Shown here piece after piece: positions 1 through 9,588 of a stretch of 64,000 bases of DNA; the first letter of the stretch is position 1, and each line of letters starts with the position of its first letter. Position numbers and translations under genes: made by a program. This DNA comes from Galbula dea (taxonomy: Eukaryota; Chordata; Aves; Piciformes; Galbulidae): NCBI GenBank assembly GCA_013399015.1, contig VWZX01006857.1, positions 751,696 through 815,695 on the forward strand, written 5' to 3'. The notes below the pieces were generated by a model, which searched no databases, was not told the DNA's origin, and worked only from the letters and a program-made list of their open reading frames with translations.

Positions 1-34
<34 letters not shown>

Positions 35-345
35 TTTTCTTCTTCCTCCTCTTTTTTTTTTTAATCCGCTTCTTTTTTTCCTTTTCTTTTTACTATCCTC
101 TTTTTTCCCTTCCTTTTTTCCCCTCTTCTTTTATTTCCTCTTTTTTATTTTTTTGCTTTCTTTTTTCTTTTTTTTTTTTCCTCCTCCTTTTTCCCTTTTT
201 TTTTTTGAAGTGCTGGGCGGAGCAGCCGCTCCCCCTCGCCGCGCCGGGTGAGCAGAGGGAGAGGTAAGAGCTCTCACTGCCCTTTTTTTTTTAATTCTTT
301 TTTTTTTCCCTTCTTTCTATTTTTTTTTTTTTTTTTTGGCAATAG
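1..345. repeat. Polypyrimidine (T/C) tract with embedded GC-rich island
   Basis: Almost pure T and C on the + strand, with many T runs of 8-15 bases, broken at about 208-275 by a GC-rich island that contains CpGs. The island also holds two splice-donor-like strings, GGGTGAGC near 247 and GAGGTAAGAG near 261. Long homopurine/homopyrimidine DNA can form triplex (H-DNA), and it is also prone to length errors in assembly. I cannot tell whether the island is part of a transcribed first exon. Confidence 0.85.
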
Positions 346-363
346 GCGGGGTCTCTCCTTGCA

Positions 364-435
364 AACCAATGACACACACCCACATGGACGGGCCTCGCCC
401 CCTATAGATACTCTTCACTACAAATAGGCTCTCTC
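364..435 (+). promoter_or_regulatory. Possible core promoter (CCAAT + TATA-like box)
   Basis: A CCAAT box lies at about 366-370 (caaaccaatgac). A TATA-like CTATAGATA lies at about 401-409, just after a GC-box-like gggcctcgcccc. The predicted start site would be about 430-435, exactly where the CpG-rich block begins. The order and spacing fit a + strand RNA polymerase II promoter. The motifs are short and could be chance; no transcript can be seen downstream. Confidence 0.3.
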
Positions 436-550
436 GGGGGATTAGTGGATCAGCTAAAGTACAAACAGACGCAGCAAGGAAAGGGCGGGAGGGGGTGGGG
501 GAAAAAAGAACGGGACTGGGCTGCCCCAGCCACCCCCGCTGGGAAGGAAA

Positions 551-611
551 GGATTCCGCGGGGCGCGGAAGGAGCTCCGCGGGGCGGGGAAGAGGCTCCG
601 CGGGGCGCGGT
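551..611. repeat. 20-bp GC-rich tandem repeat, three copies
   Basis: Three neighbouring units share the core CTCCGCGGGGCG (first unit ATTCCGCGGGGCG): 551-570, 571-590 and 591-611. Each contains the palindrome CCGCGG. The units differ at a few positions. It lies inside the CpG-rich block, upstream of the CGCGCAT repeat. Confidence 0.75.
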
Positions 612-705
612 GCCTGTTGCGCTCGGAGCGGAGTGGGGAAAGGGAGGAGGGGATGAAGCGGGCAGGGCTGCCTTTGTTCGGCCACCCGCCTGCAGCGCGC
701 CCGCG

Positions 706-1000
706 GAGCTTCCGCGCATCCTCCGGGGGCGACTTATGCGCATCCCCTCAGTGGGTTCTCCGCGTATTCCCCCGCCGGGAGTCTCCGCATATCCCGCGGG
801 GCTTCCCCCAAGGTCTCCGCGCATCCCGCTGGGCTTCCGCGCATCCACCACTAAGGTCTTGACGCACGCCCCCAAGATCTCCACGCATTCAGCTGAGCTT
901 TCGCGCATTTCTCCCCGTTTCCCCCACTCCCGGGGGTCTCCGCGCATCCTGCGGGACTTCCGCGCATGCCCCCATGGGGTCTCCGCGCCCTGCCTACTGC
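706..1000. repeat. Degenerate CGCGCAT minisatellite
   Basis: About twelve units of 21-36 bases, each opening with a variant of CTCCGCGCAT (exact or near-exact near 709, 816, 835, 938 and 958, decayed near 733, 758, 783, 868, 888, 901 and 981), followed by a variable C/G-rich spacer often containing GCTGGG or GCGGGG. GCGCA is the half-site of the NRF1 consensus (GCGCATGCGC), so the array may be regulatory, but that is inference from motif alone. Confidence 0.7.
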
Positions 1001-1110
1001 GGGGCCCTGCCCTGCTCATGCCCGAGGTGCGCTCCCGGGGCTGGGGGACACCCAGCGCAGTCCCGTGGGATGCAAGTACCCAGGTCCACCCTCCGCCTTG
1101 GGAGTCTCTT

Positions 1111-1796
1111 GATTGACCACGCAGCGATTGTCCCTTAGCCCTAGCCTAGCGATAGATGTGGTGAACCGAGGGAATAGAGGCCACCATAAAGACGGTAGGG
1201 GTGACACATCCATCCCCACGGAGCACCCAGTGCAATGTGACTAGGGTCTGGTGGCACCAGGCTGTTGGGCTGCACGAGAGATAAGGAGAATGTAACCAGA
1301 TGAGGGTTTATTTGTGTTCATGTCCCACGTTGCCCCCCCCCCCCCCCCCCCACATTTGGGAATTTCTGTTTTGAGAGACATTCTTCATCTGCTTATTTGC
1401 AAGGATGTGGGCAGGTGGTGATCCCATCTTTTTGTTGTGTAACCATAGAGCCTCCTGCACCATATCTACACCCTGTGGTCCCCAGTCAGGCTAAGAAACA
1501 GCACGCTCCTCTTCAGCTCAGATGAAACCCTTGGACCAGATCAATTGTCCATCAAAATGAATAAGTGAGCTTCAGGTTTTGTGGGTGAAATTACATGGTG
1601 AAGACCCTAAAGTTCTGGACTTTTATAAATGTAGTGTAGCTCCTCACTGGATGTTTACATTATGTCTATCATTTGTCCTTCAGGCACCTGCTGCTGGGAG
1701 CTGCTACTTCTGTCCCATAGAAGTTGAAGCCTCGTGTGGGCTCTGCTCACCATGATTCCCTGTGCTATAGGGAGAGACTGGGGGGCAAGAGTCTAG
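1111..1796. other. Unique sequence with C19 homopolymer
   Basis: Transition from the CpG block to ordinary AT-richer DNA. A run of 19 C lies at 1333-1351. Nothing else recognisable before the CR1 at 1797. Confidence 0.7.
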
Positions 1797-2081
1797 GGCC
1801 AGACTCTGCTCAGTGGTGCCCAGTGATATGGCAAGGGGCAGTGGGCACAAGCTGGAACACAGGAGTTTCCACCTGAGCATGAGGAGAAACCTCTTTGGTG
1901 TGAGAGTGTTGGAGCCCTGGCCCAGGCTGCCCAGAGAGGTGGTGGAGTCTCCTTCTGGGGAGAGATTCCAACCCCACCTGGAGGTGATCCTGGGCAAGCT
2001 GCTGTGGGTGACCCTGCTTTAGCAGGTGGGTTGGACTAGATGATCCCCAGAGGTCCCTTCCAACCATCTGGTGATTCTGTA
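1797..2081 (+). mobile_element. CR1 LINE fragment, class A 3' end
   Basis: Runs from 'gccagactctgctcagtggtgccc' through 'gatcctgggcaagctgctgt' to 'ggttggactagatgatcccc' and ends in 'gtgattctgtag', the CR1 octamer tail. It is 5'-truncated and lacks almost all of ORF2. Confidence 0.93.
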
Positions 2082-2905
2082 GGTCCCACGATGGCCACAA
2101 CTGTCGGTCATCCCATGAGGGTGCAGCTGGGAACTTCCAAGTAGAATTTAGCAAAACTTAGCAGCTTTCAGCTGAAAGACACATCTAATTCTGCACTCTT
2201 CCATTCAGCAGTGGTCTCCCAAGAAAGAAAACCTTGCTTGCCTGCAGGAACCCTCACCATGAAAATCACCATCTCCCTATTATTGGGATTTCTTGGATTT
2301 CTGTCATTAGCAACACTTCTAACTGCCAAAATAATATGGGCAGCTCCCTAGTGCACAGAACTTGGGCCACAACAAACAACAGCATTTTGTACTGGTCCAG
2401 GACCTGCCTGTGGCATTTCAGCAGTGATTTTATTAAGCCACAACCATCAGCACTCTTTGCTTTAGCCAATTTGTTTTGTTAAACATCTATATGCCACGTA
2501 TGGGGACTGGAGAACAGTGCTTGCTTCTAAGAAATGATGTTGAGTTCCTGATGCAAACAAAGTAAGTGCCATACATCGAGGCCAAAGACACAAATAATTA
2601 TTTTACTACTGGAGCAATTAGATTATAGGTGGTAAAGGAGAAAGCTCTGAAGGAAACCTCTTCAAGTTTAGCAGGGAGCAATCCTCAGGCATGTGGCTTT
2701 TTCTTCAGCCTCTTTGGATTGCAGTTGAACATTCATCAAGTGTGAAATGGCCTTGTAATTAGATGCTAGGCAAGAAGATCCATGGGAGGGTCAGTGGGGA
2801 CCTGGAATGGCAGGGTTTGAACTTCAAATAGCAGCTTTCAAAACTTCCATTCAGCTGCTGCTCAGCCTTGATGGAGCTTCAACTCCTCCAGTATCTCACT
2901 GGTTT
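2082..2905. other. Unique non-coding stretch
   Basis: No repeat, RNA gene or convincing exon seen. Short reading frames on both strands have no recognisable domain. Confidence 0.6.
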
Positions 2906-3112
2906 GTGCAAAATTCTCCACTGAATGAGTGGTTAAGCATTGGCACAGGTTGCCCAGGGAGGTGGTGGAATCACTGTCCCCAGAAGTGTTCAAAAAACAT
3001 GTAGATGTGGCATTTAGGAACATGATTTAGTGGTGACTTGGCAGTGCTAGGTTAACAGCTGGACTCTATAACCATAGAGGTCTTTTCCAACCTTAATGAT
3101 TCAGTGATTCTA
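2906..3112 (+). mobile_element. CR1 LINE fragment, class B 3' end
   Basis: Starts near 'ctccactgaatgagtggtt' and carries 'catgtagatgtgg', 'acatgatttagtggtgact' and 'cttttccaacc', ending 'gattcagtgattcta'. Several substitutions relative to the other class B copies in this window suggest an older insertion. Confidence 0.9.
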
Positions 3113-3446
3113 ACATTCAGCACGTGCTTGGAGTGGGATGTTCTGACTTCCCAGAGCTTGGGAGTAGCAGGTTTGGGGCAAGGAAAGACCTAAGGGCTGA
3201 AGGAAGCTCTTCTATTCATTTTAACCTAGCAACAGCTGCACTGCAAAGTTCCTGGCACCATTTAGGAACCAGGCCCTCACAGCATCATTTTTTGTCTGTG
3301 AAAACAAATGAACTTTTTTAAAAAATCCATTTTTTTATGAATCCTTTCACTATGTGAACAGGGTGTTTGGGGTGCAAAGTTTATGGGATACCCCTTTGCC
3401 CTGGCAGTCAGGAATCACCTAGCTCACTAGAATTATGCTTATCTAC
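3113..3446. other. Unique stretch between CR1 copies
   Basis: Contains a short A/T tract around 3317-3337. Nothing else recognisable. Confidence 0.6.
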
Positions 3447-3612
3447 ACTGCTGGACTCTCTCCTGTAGTTCCTTGTCTTTCCTGAACTGGGGAACCCAGA
3501 ACTGGATACAAGACTCCAGCTGTGGCCTCACTAGGGCAGAGTAGAGGGGGAGGAGAACCTGCTTTGACCTGCTGGTCACACTCTTCCCAATGCACCTCAA
3601 AATGATCAAATA
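3447..3612 (-). mobile_element. CR1 ORF2 fragment without 3' tail
   Basis: The minus-strand translation reads SVTSRSKQVLLPLYSALVRP then QFWVPQFRKDKELQERVQQ, the C-terminal part of CR1 ORF2 just after the reverse transcriptase domain. The fragment lacks the untranslated 3' region and octamer tail, so it was cut at both ends, by later deletion rather than by 5' truncation alone. Confidence 0.88.
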
Positions 3613-4289
3613 CTGTCCCTGGCTGAGAAACAACCCAGGCATGATTTGTGTCTGCCTGTTCCTACACAGAACTGAGTAAGTTGCACAAACACTTGAAGCA
3701 CTGAAATACCAGCTCTATTCTAGTCAACACATCCTCACTCTAAATCTGCAGAGAGATGTGCAGGTGATGAAATTTATGCCCTGAGAGCCATCCAGCTGAA
3801 GTCACTCTGACTCCTCACACTGCAGAAAAGCTCTGCCAGGAGCATTGCCTTTGCAGGATCAAGGCTCATATTTGCATCTGCAAATCAACCTCTTTATGAA
3901 AACCAGATTGTAAATTTTATGATTTTTTGTTGTTGTTGCCATTTAGTTCCTTGCAATGTCTTGAGCCATAGCAGTGTAGCAGGAGGTGCTGCACTCAGGC
4001 TGACGTGTCGGTGAAGTGTTGAGGGAAAGTGTGGCTGTGCTCCCTGTTGATGGAGTGCTTGGAAGCCAGCATGTGGGTCAGGAAACTGTGCTTGAACATC
4101 ACAATTTTCCTCAATCCACTGCCACTAGAAACCAAGTTATTCACAAGAGAAGCATGTCATCTCTTACTAAAAATAATTACAGCTTCAGCAGTTGTAACTA
4201 TTCTAGACACAAGGGCTACAGACTTTCTGTTGCATCTTAGAAAGCAGTTGAGCTGCAACACCAGATGAGCATAGTGAGTACTGAAGTTC
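3613..4289. other. Unique non-coding stretch
   Basis: Only a short GTT repeat near 3930-3940. Overlapping frames at 4016-4268 show no domain. Confidence 0.6.
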
Positions 4290-4856
4290 CCAGCAAGTCC
4301 AGGGAGGTTCTTCCCCCCCTCTACTCTGCCCTAGAAAGGCCACACCTAGAGTACTGTGTTCAGTTCTGGACTCCCCAATTCAAGAGAAACAAGGAACTGC
4401 TGGAGAGAGTCCAGCAGAGGCTAGGAAGATGCTGAGGGCGCTGGAGCGTCTCTGAGAGAAGGAAAGGCTGAGAGTTCTGGGGCTGCTTAGCCTGGAGAAG
4501 AGCAGCCCCAGAGGGGGTCTGCTCAATGGTTATCAATATCTAAAGGGTACAGGTCAAGAGGCTGGGGCCAGACTGTGCTCAGTGGTGCCCAGCAACAGGA
4601 GAAGGGACAACAGGCACAAACTGCAACCCAGGAGGTTCCATCTGACCAGGAGGAGAAACTTCTTTGCTGTGAGATTGTTGGAACCCTGGCCCAGGCTCCC
4701 TGGAGAGGTTGTGGAGTCTCCTCTGAAGAGCTTCCATCCCCACCTGGAGATGATCCTGGGCAAGCTGCTGTGGGTGACCCTGCTGGAGCAGGTGGGTTGG
4801 ACTAGATGATCCCCAGAGGTCCCTTCCAACCCCTACCATGCTGGGATTCTGTGATT
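4290..4856 (+). mobile_element. CR1 LINE fragment, class A, with ORF2 C-terminus
   Basis: Begins in the ORF2 end ('ctctactctgccctagaaag') and runs on through 'ctgcttagcctggagaaga', 'cagtggtgcccagcaacagg' and 'gatcctgggcaagctgctgt' to 'gggattctgtgatt'. About 570 bp; several frame breaks. One of the more complete class A copies here. Confidence 0.93.
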
Positions 4857-5156
4857 AGAAATGAACTGCAATGTGTATGTTGAATAATGCCACACATCCA
4901 GCATCAATGGCAACATCCCATTTCTTTTTTACCAATTTTTAAACCCTCCCTGGTTTTAAAGAGATATGTTGGCTGGTTGGTAATGGACATTCATGAAAAT
5001 AATCACCTATGTTTCAGAAGGGGCTCAAGTTCTTTACAAATTGCTGGCAGCAAGTATTCTTTTTCTGTTGGTTCTGTTGATCTAGAAACTTAAGCTTGGA
5101 ATTTGGTTTAACCACCTATAATACAGGTACAATAAGCAGGAATCTGAATCATAAAA

Positions 5157-5285
5157 ACACAGAATCATTAAGGTTCAAAAAGACCTCTAAGATCACTAAG
5201 TCCAACCATTAACCCACCACTGCCAAGTCACCACTAAACCATGTCCCTCAGCACCACATCTACATGTATTTTGAATCCCTCCAGG
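5157..5285 (-). mobile_element. CR1 LINE fragment, class B 3' end
   Basis: Reverse-strand copy opening with the tail 'cacagaatcattaaggttc' and continuing through 'accactaaaccatgtccctc' to 'ttgaatccctccaggcag'. About 130 bp. Confidence 0.92.
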
Positions 5286-6250
5286 CAGATTTGGGTTTGA
5301 ATGGTGCCTGTAATAATATTCAACAGCTTTTCTCCCCCACTTCCATGGGAGTATTCCAAATGGATTTCTTAGAGGAGACAACCCTTGTTGGTTATCATAA
5401 ACTGATGCTGCCTTGACATTTGAAGTGCTGGATCCCCCAGGCTCTGATCCCAAACTGACATGGGTGGTTGGTTGTGGTCTCTAGGTGCTCTGAGACCTCA
5501 AATCCCCTTTCTCCATCCTACCCTGCCCACACTTCCTGGTGGCTCCAGGAGCAGCTCTGTGGGCAGAAGTCTTGCACATCCCCTTGGGGTCATGGCATAC
5601 TTTGAGCTCCTCTTTGGGAGGTGTGAGTTACTCTCAGTCTCTGCAGAAACCTTCTCAGTTCTTTCTAATTTTGAATTAAAACCAAGGCAAATAATAAAAA
5701 ACAAAATAGCTGCTCTGCAGCCTTGTGCTCAGCTGCTTCAAGAAGCAGTTGGCTCCACTGGGCCCTGGCCATACACTCCCAGCCTGTGCTGCTGCCTCTT
5801 CCCTCTGCCAGCATGAGCATTTGTGCAGCTGCAAGGTGAAGTGGATCAGGGAACAGATCCAGCTGAACACTAATCCCAGGGAAAAAAAAAAACAACCCAA
5901 AAACAAACCCCAAACAAAACAAACCCAAATCCAACAACAAGCTTATTTTCAGCTGGATCTGTTCCCCAACCTGGTTCAGCCTTCAGCCACATGAGACATG
6001 TGTTGGCGTGGAGAGGGGCTCCCATGGGTGGGAAGGAGCAGCCAGGGTATGGAGGGCAGGGCTGGGTTTATGGCAGTGCTGGCTTCTGCTGTCTTAAAAG
6101 CATTTGTCAGTCAATGACCTCATGTTAATATATTACTGTTTTGGTGTAGCCTGCCGCAGAAGTTACAGTGCTAGACTTTCACTCCCAGAACCATGATGTT
6201 GTGTTTTGCAGGATCTGTGGGAGAGGAGAGGCTACACCTTGCATACTGAG
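5286..6250. other. Unique stretch holding an inverted-repeat structure
   Basis: Non-coding sequence that contains the 19-bp inverted repeat and its A/C-rich loop at 5849-5966. Nothing else recognisable. Confidence 0.6.
5849..5966. repeat. Perfect 19-bp inverted repeat with A/C-rich loop
   Basis: Left arm 5849-5867 (gggaacagatccagctgaa) is the exact reverse complement of right arm 5948-5966. The 80-base loop is dominated by A and C (an A run at about 5882-5892, then AAAC/CCAAA blocks to about 5938). Homology stops abruptly at both arm ends, so this is a foldback structure rather than part of a longer palindrome. No transposon family recognised. Confidence 0.9.
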
Positions 6251-6722
6251 TTCAGGTTTGGGCCCCTCTCCACAAGAAGGACATTGACTTACTGGAGTAT
6301 GTCTAGAAAAGAGCAACAAAGCTGGTGAAGGGTCTGGAGAACAAGTCTTCTGTGGAGTGGCTGTGGGAATTGGGGTTGTTTAGCCTGGAGAAAAGGAGGC
6401 TCAGGGGAGACCTTCTCCTGAAAGAAGGCTGGAGTGAGGTGGGGGTTGGTTTCTTTTCTCAAGTTACAAGTGATAGGAGAATAAATGTCCTCAAGGTGTG
6501 CTAAGGGATGTTCACATTAGGAAAAATTTCTTCACTGAAAGAGTGGTTAGGCACTGGCCCAGGCTGCCCAGGGAGGTGGGGGAGTTACCATCCCTGGAGG
6601 TGTTCAGAAAACATGTATATGTGGTACCTGGGGTCATGGTTTAATGGTGAGCATGGTAGTGTTAGGTTGATGATTGGACTCAATGACCTCAGAGGTCTTT
6701 ACCAACCACAATGATTCTGTGA
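6251..6722 (+). mobile_element. CR1 LINE fragment, class B, with ORF2 C-terminus
   Basis: Starts at 'gttcaggtttgggcccctct', passes 'ttgtttagcctggagaaaag' and 'catgtatatgtggtac', and ends 'accacaatgattctgtga'. About 470 bp, 5'-truncated. Confidence 0.93.
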
Positions 6723-8084
6723 AAAGACTCCAGTGGTGCTCAGTAATTCTCTTTTAACTACAGGGAGGTGGTTGAGTTGAGGAGACAAACGTGGGATTGC
6801 AGAGGGGCTGCCAGCAGGGAATGGGATACCCACAGCCCTTACCAGAATCTTGTAATCCTCTGCTCACTTTGACTACAGCAACAAGTGCATTGTAAGATCA
6901 GCAGCACACATGGGATGCTGTAATACAATACAGAAACCAATTGAATTCAGTAGTGCATCGATTGTAATAAGTAACACTTGCTCTTGGTGTAACTGTGCTC
7001 TCAGTATCATACCTTCACTTTAAATTAAATATAGATTTTGCCTGATTTTTACCAACTCACACACATTTAGGGGCCAGGTGATAGTTTTCATAATATGTTG
7101 ATGTTCTCCCTTCTCAGTAAATTTATTCCCATTGAGAAGGAAAAGGAGTTACATGCTGAGAACTCCTGCATGGAATCGATGACTAGAAAGAGGCAGTACA
7201 TATTACATCTGCCCTACTGCAGACACTGAATTCAACACTGGTGGGAAATTCCTAAACCCATTTCACTATGCAAACATGAGCAGAAGGATGCAAACATGCA
7301 AGAAATTTCTCTTCTGATAATCCTGTGGGGTTTTTTCCCCCCACCCTTCACCTACATGGAATGATGCAGAGCTGTTGGGGTATGTATGTTTGGTTTTTTT
7401 CCCATTGTATTTTCCCATTCCATTTCCCATTCCTATGCCCCTTCAATACAACCTCTTCATGTCATTGCTGCCTGAGCAGGATTGGTTTGCTGCTAGGACA
7501 CATGGCTGATGGTTAATCTTTCCAGGGAGGTTTAATGAAGGCTTCTTGGATCAATCTGTCTGGTTTAAAGTTTGAAGGGCACTTGGGTGCATTAATTTGA
7601 TGTATGTGCCAGGTGCTTCTGTAGAAATAGTTATCAGATAAAGGCACAGAGAGTCCTGCCCACTCCCTCCCCCTTATCTATCATGGGCTTCCTCAATGTT
7701 CACCTTCCATAAACACTGGCTTGCTTCAATTGCCTGCTTGTTCTTTAATATCTTAATGGGGAATAGCACAGCCCTGGGTCTCCAGTTCCACACTGCTTCC
7801 TGTTTTGTAAGCCAATTATTGGGAGATTTAACACTCTAATGTCAATAGAAAAGAGTCTGGTAATGAAATGAAAGGGTGAAGCAGGTCTTCCAGGGGATCT
7901 GCCCTTTGCTGGGACACTGGTGATCACCCTGCATGGCCATGACTGGTGGTTGAAGTGAAATGTGTTTTGCTTGTATTCCCCAGTGCAGGCTGGACCTGAC
8001 TCACTGCTGCCTTGTTCGAGCTGTCACTCGCTGTTTAAATTACAGTGGTGCCTGGGGCATCATCTGAGATCTGGCTGGAAAAGA
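6723..8084. other. Unique AT-rich stretch
   Basis: AT-rich around 6950-7110. A G4T6C6-like string (ggggttttttcccccc) lies at about 7327-7342. No gene or repeat recognised. Confidence 0.55.
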
Positions 8085-8312
8085 GCTGGCCAAAGGGGGT
8101 ATGACAGATGTCTATAAAACCCTGAGGGCTATAGGAGAGGGAACAGGGAACAGGGAATGAGTGTTCACTGATTCTTACAACAGAAGGATGTGTGGAATCA
8201 CAAGTAGGTATCAGGTTTTAAAAGGGAGCAGAAAATTAAATTGTGCAACACCCTGCCAGCAAAATGCTGTGGAGCCAAACTATCTTGTAGGGTAAATGGG
8301 GCTGAAGTACAT
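8085..8312 (+). mobile_element. Old CR1-type LINE relic
   Basis: Worn resemblance to the old amniote CR1 3' region: 'atgtctataaaaccctgagg', 'gaatgagtgttcactgattc', 'ggtatcaggttttaaa', 'tgcaacaccctgccagcaaa', 'gtacattcatgggga'. The order of these blocks matches old CR1 copies known from turtles and crocodilians. High divergence implies an insertion long before the classes A-E. Confidence 0.5.
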
Positions 8313-8352
8313 TCATGGGGACTTTTCCAACCTAAACTACTCTGTGAATCTG
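8313..8352 (+). mobile_element. Very short CR1 3' tail
   Basis: 'cttttccaacctaaactact' followed by 'ctgtgaatctgtg' matches the last ~40 bp of a class B CR1. It abuts the old CR1 relic, so it is either a tiny insertion into it or the relic's own 3' end. Confidence 0.55.
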
Positions 8353-8551
8353 TGTCCTTCAGTGATTACTGCACATGGCTCTCTAGACACACTCTCCATC
8401 AAGATGTTCAGGGCCAGATGTCTAGGGTTCAGGAAATCTTCATACCACTGGTTGTTGGAACCTAGAAGGGATATTTGCTCTTTCTCAGAGCTTGCTCTGA
8501 AGCACCCATTGCAACCCCCATTAGAGACAAAAGATAGGGTAAGGTGGGACA

Positions 8552-8600
8552 GATATCAGATATGATATCTGATATCAGATGGCCTGGATATCAGATATGA
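8552..8600. repeat. Perfect 25-bp palindrome plus a third arm copy
   Basis: gatatcagatat (8552-8563), one central G (8564), then atatctgatatc (8565-8576) form a perfect odd palindrome. The string gatatcagatatga at 8552-8565 recurs exactly at 8587-8600. GATATC occurs three times. Confidence 0.9.
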
Positions 8601-8679
8601 CCTTGTCCTTCTTACACTGTCCTTGGAAAGATCATCTCAGTCCCAAAACACTTGCAGGCTAGAGAGTCAAAGGAAAAAA

Positions 8680-8780
8680 ATGGGGGAAAAGAGATGAAGT
8701 GTCTCACCCCAGGTCTCTCAGTAGGTCAAGGAGAAGCTGGGTTTCAGCAGTCTCCAGCCAGCATCCTGTTCACCAGAGCA
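8680..8780 (+). mobile_element. MIR-like SINE relic
   Basis: 'gagatgaagtgtctcacccc', 'aggtctctcagtaggtcaag', 'gagaagctgggtttcagcag' follow the order of the conserved MIR core and 3' part (the 'agtgacttgcccaaggtcac ... gctgggattcgaaccc' region). Strongly diverged, as expected of an amniote-age element. Confidence 0.55.
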
Positions 8781-8792
8781 CAGGTCGTCAGG

Positions 8793-9107
8793 TTTTATGC
8801 TAATTAGGAAGCTCCTGGCATAAAACTGAAGCAAAGCAGTTCTGAACAAGGTCCTCTGAGGATTTAAGTGCCTGGAAGGCAAAAGTTGCATTTCATTGAT
8901 AGTACAATTGTGTTTTTGGTCACCAGAGATGTAGCAAGTGTGGTGTCAGCTCAAGACTGAGTGAGGCAAATGCAGATAAGGCAGCACCCATGGATTGCCA
9001 GGAATGGTAACTGATATGGTGCTGGTAGAGTACAAAGGGACCTGAGCTGTGTGAGCCTTGGACCTGCTACTGGAATCAACCCAGAGCCACTGCACACAGG
9101 CTGCTGT
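8793..9107. other. Unique stretch
   Basis: Nothing recognisable between the MIR-like relic and the next CR1. Confidence 0.55.
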
Positions 9108-9588
9108 GATGGCTAGTGAACCCTGGGTTCAGTTTTGGGCCCCTCACTACAAGGACATTGAGGTGCTGGAGAAGATCCAAAGAAGGACAGTGAAGCTAGT
9201 GGAGGGTCTAGAGCACAAGTGTTGTGAGGAGCAGCTGAGGGAACTGGGGTTGGTTAGTCTGGAGGCTGAGAGGAGACCTTCTCACTCTCTGAAAGAAGAC
9301 TGTGGCAAGGTGGGGATCTGCCTCTTCTCCCAGATGACAAGTGATAGGACAAGAGAAAATGGCCTGAAGTTGCACTAAAAGGGAGGTTTAGATTGGATAT
9401 TAGGAACAATTTCTTTCCCAAAAGGGTTTTCAAGTCCAGGGCAGTGGTGGAGTCACCATCCCTGGAGGGGTTTAAAAGACATGTAGATGTGGTGCTGAGG
9501 GACATGGTTTAGTGGTGACCTGGCAGTGTTAGGTTAACAGTTGGACTCAATGATCTTAAAGGTGTTTTCCAACCTAAACAACTGGATG
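9108..9588 (+). mobile_element. CR1 LINE fragment, class B, with ORF2 C-terminus
   Basis: The reading frame at 9058-9378 contains VQFWAPHYKDIEVLEKIQRR and later [20 protein letters not shown], the end of CR1 ORF2. It is followed by 'catgtagatgtggtgctgag' and 'acatggtttagtggtgacct', ending near 'caacctaaacaactgg'. The octamer tail is decayed. Confidence 0.93.

Larger units (their letters stand above)
350..1110. promoter_or_regulatory. CpG-island-like GC-rich block
   Basis: GC content and CpG frequency rise sharply from about 430 to 1100 compared with the AT-richer DNA after 1110; CGCG occurs many times. CpG islands in birds usually mark promoters. Open reading frames run through the block on both strands, but their peptides only echo the tandem repeats (SPRIP on one strand, MRGD on the other), so they are not evidence of a protein. 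No annotated exon can be linked to it from this window. Confidence 0.6.

Noticed and set aside
445..1116. 223-codon + frame and 189-codon - frame (450-1019) in the CpG block
   Set aside because: Both peptides only mirror the tandem repeats and high GC, which removes stop codons; no domain and no sensible start context.
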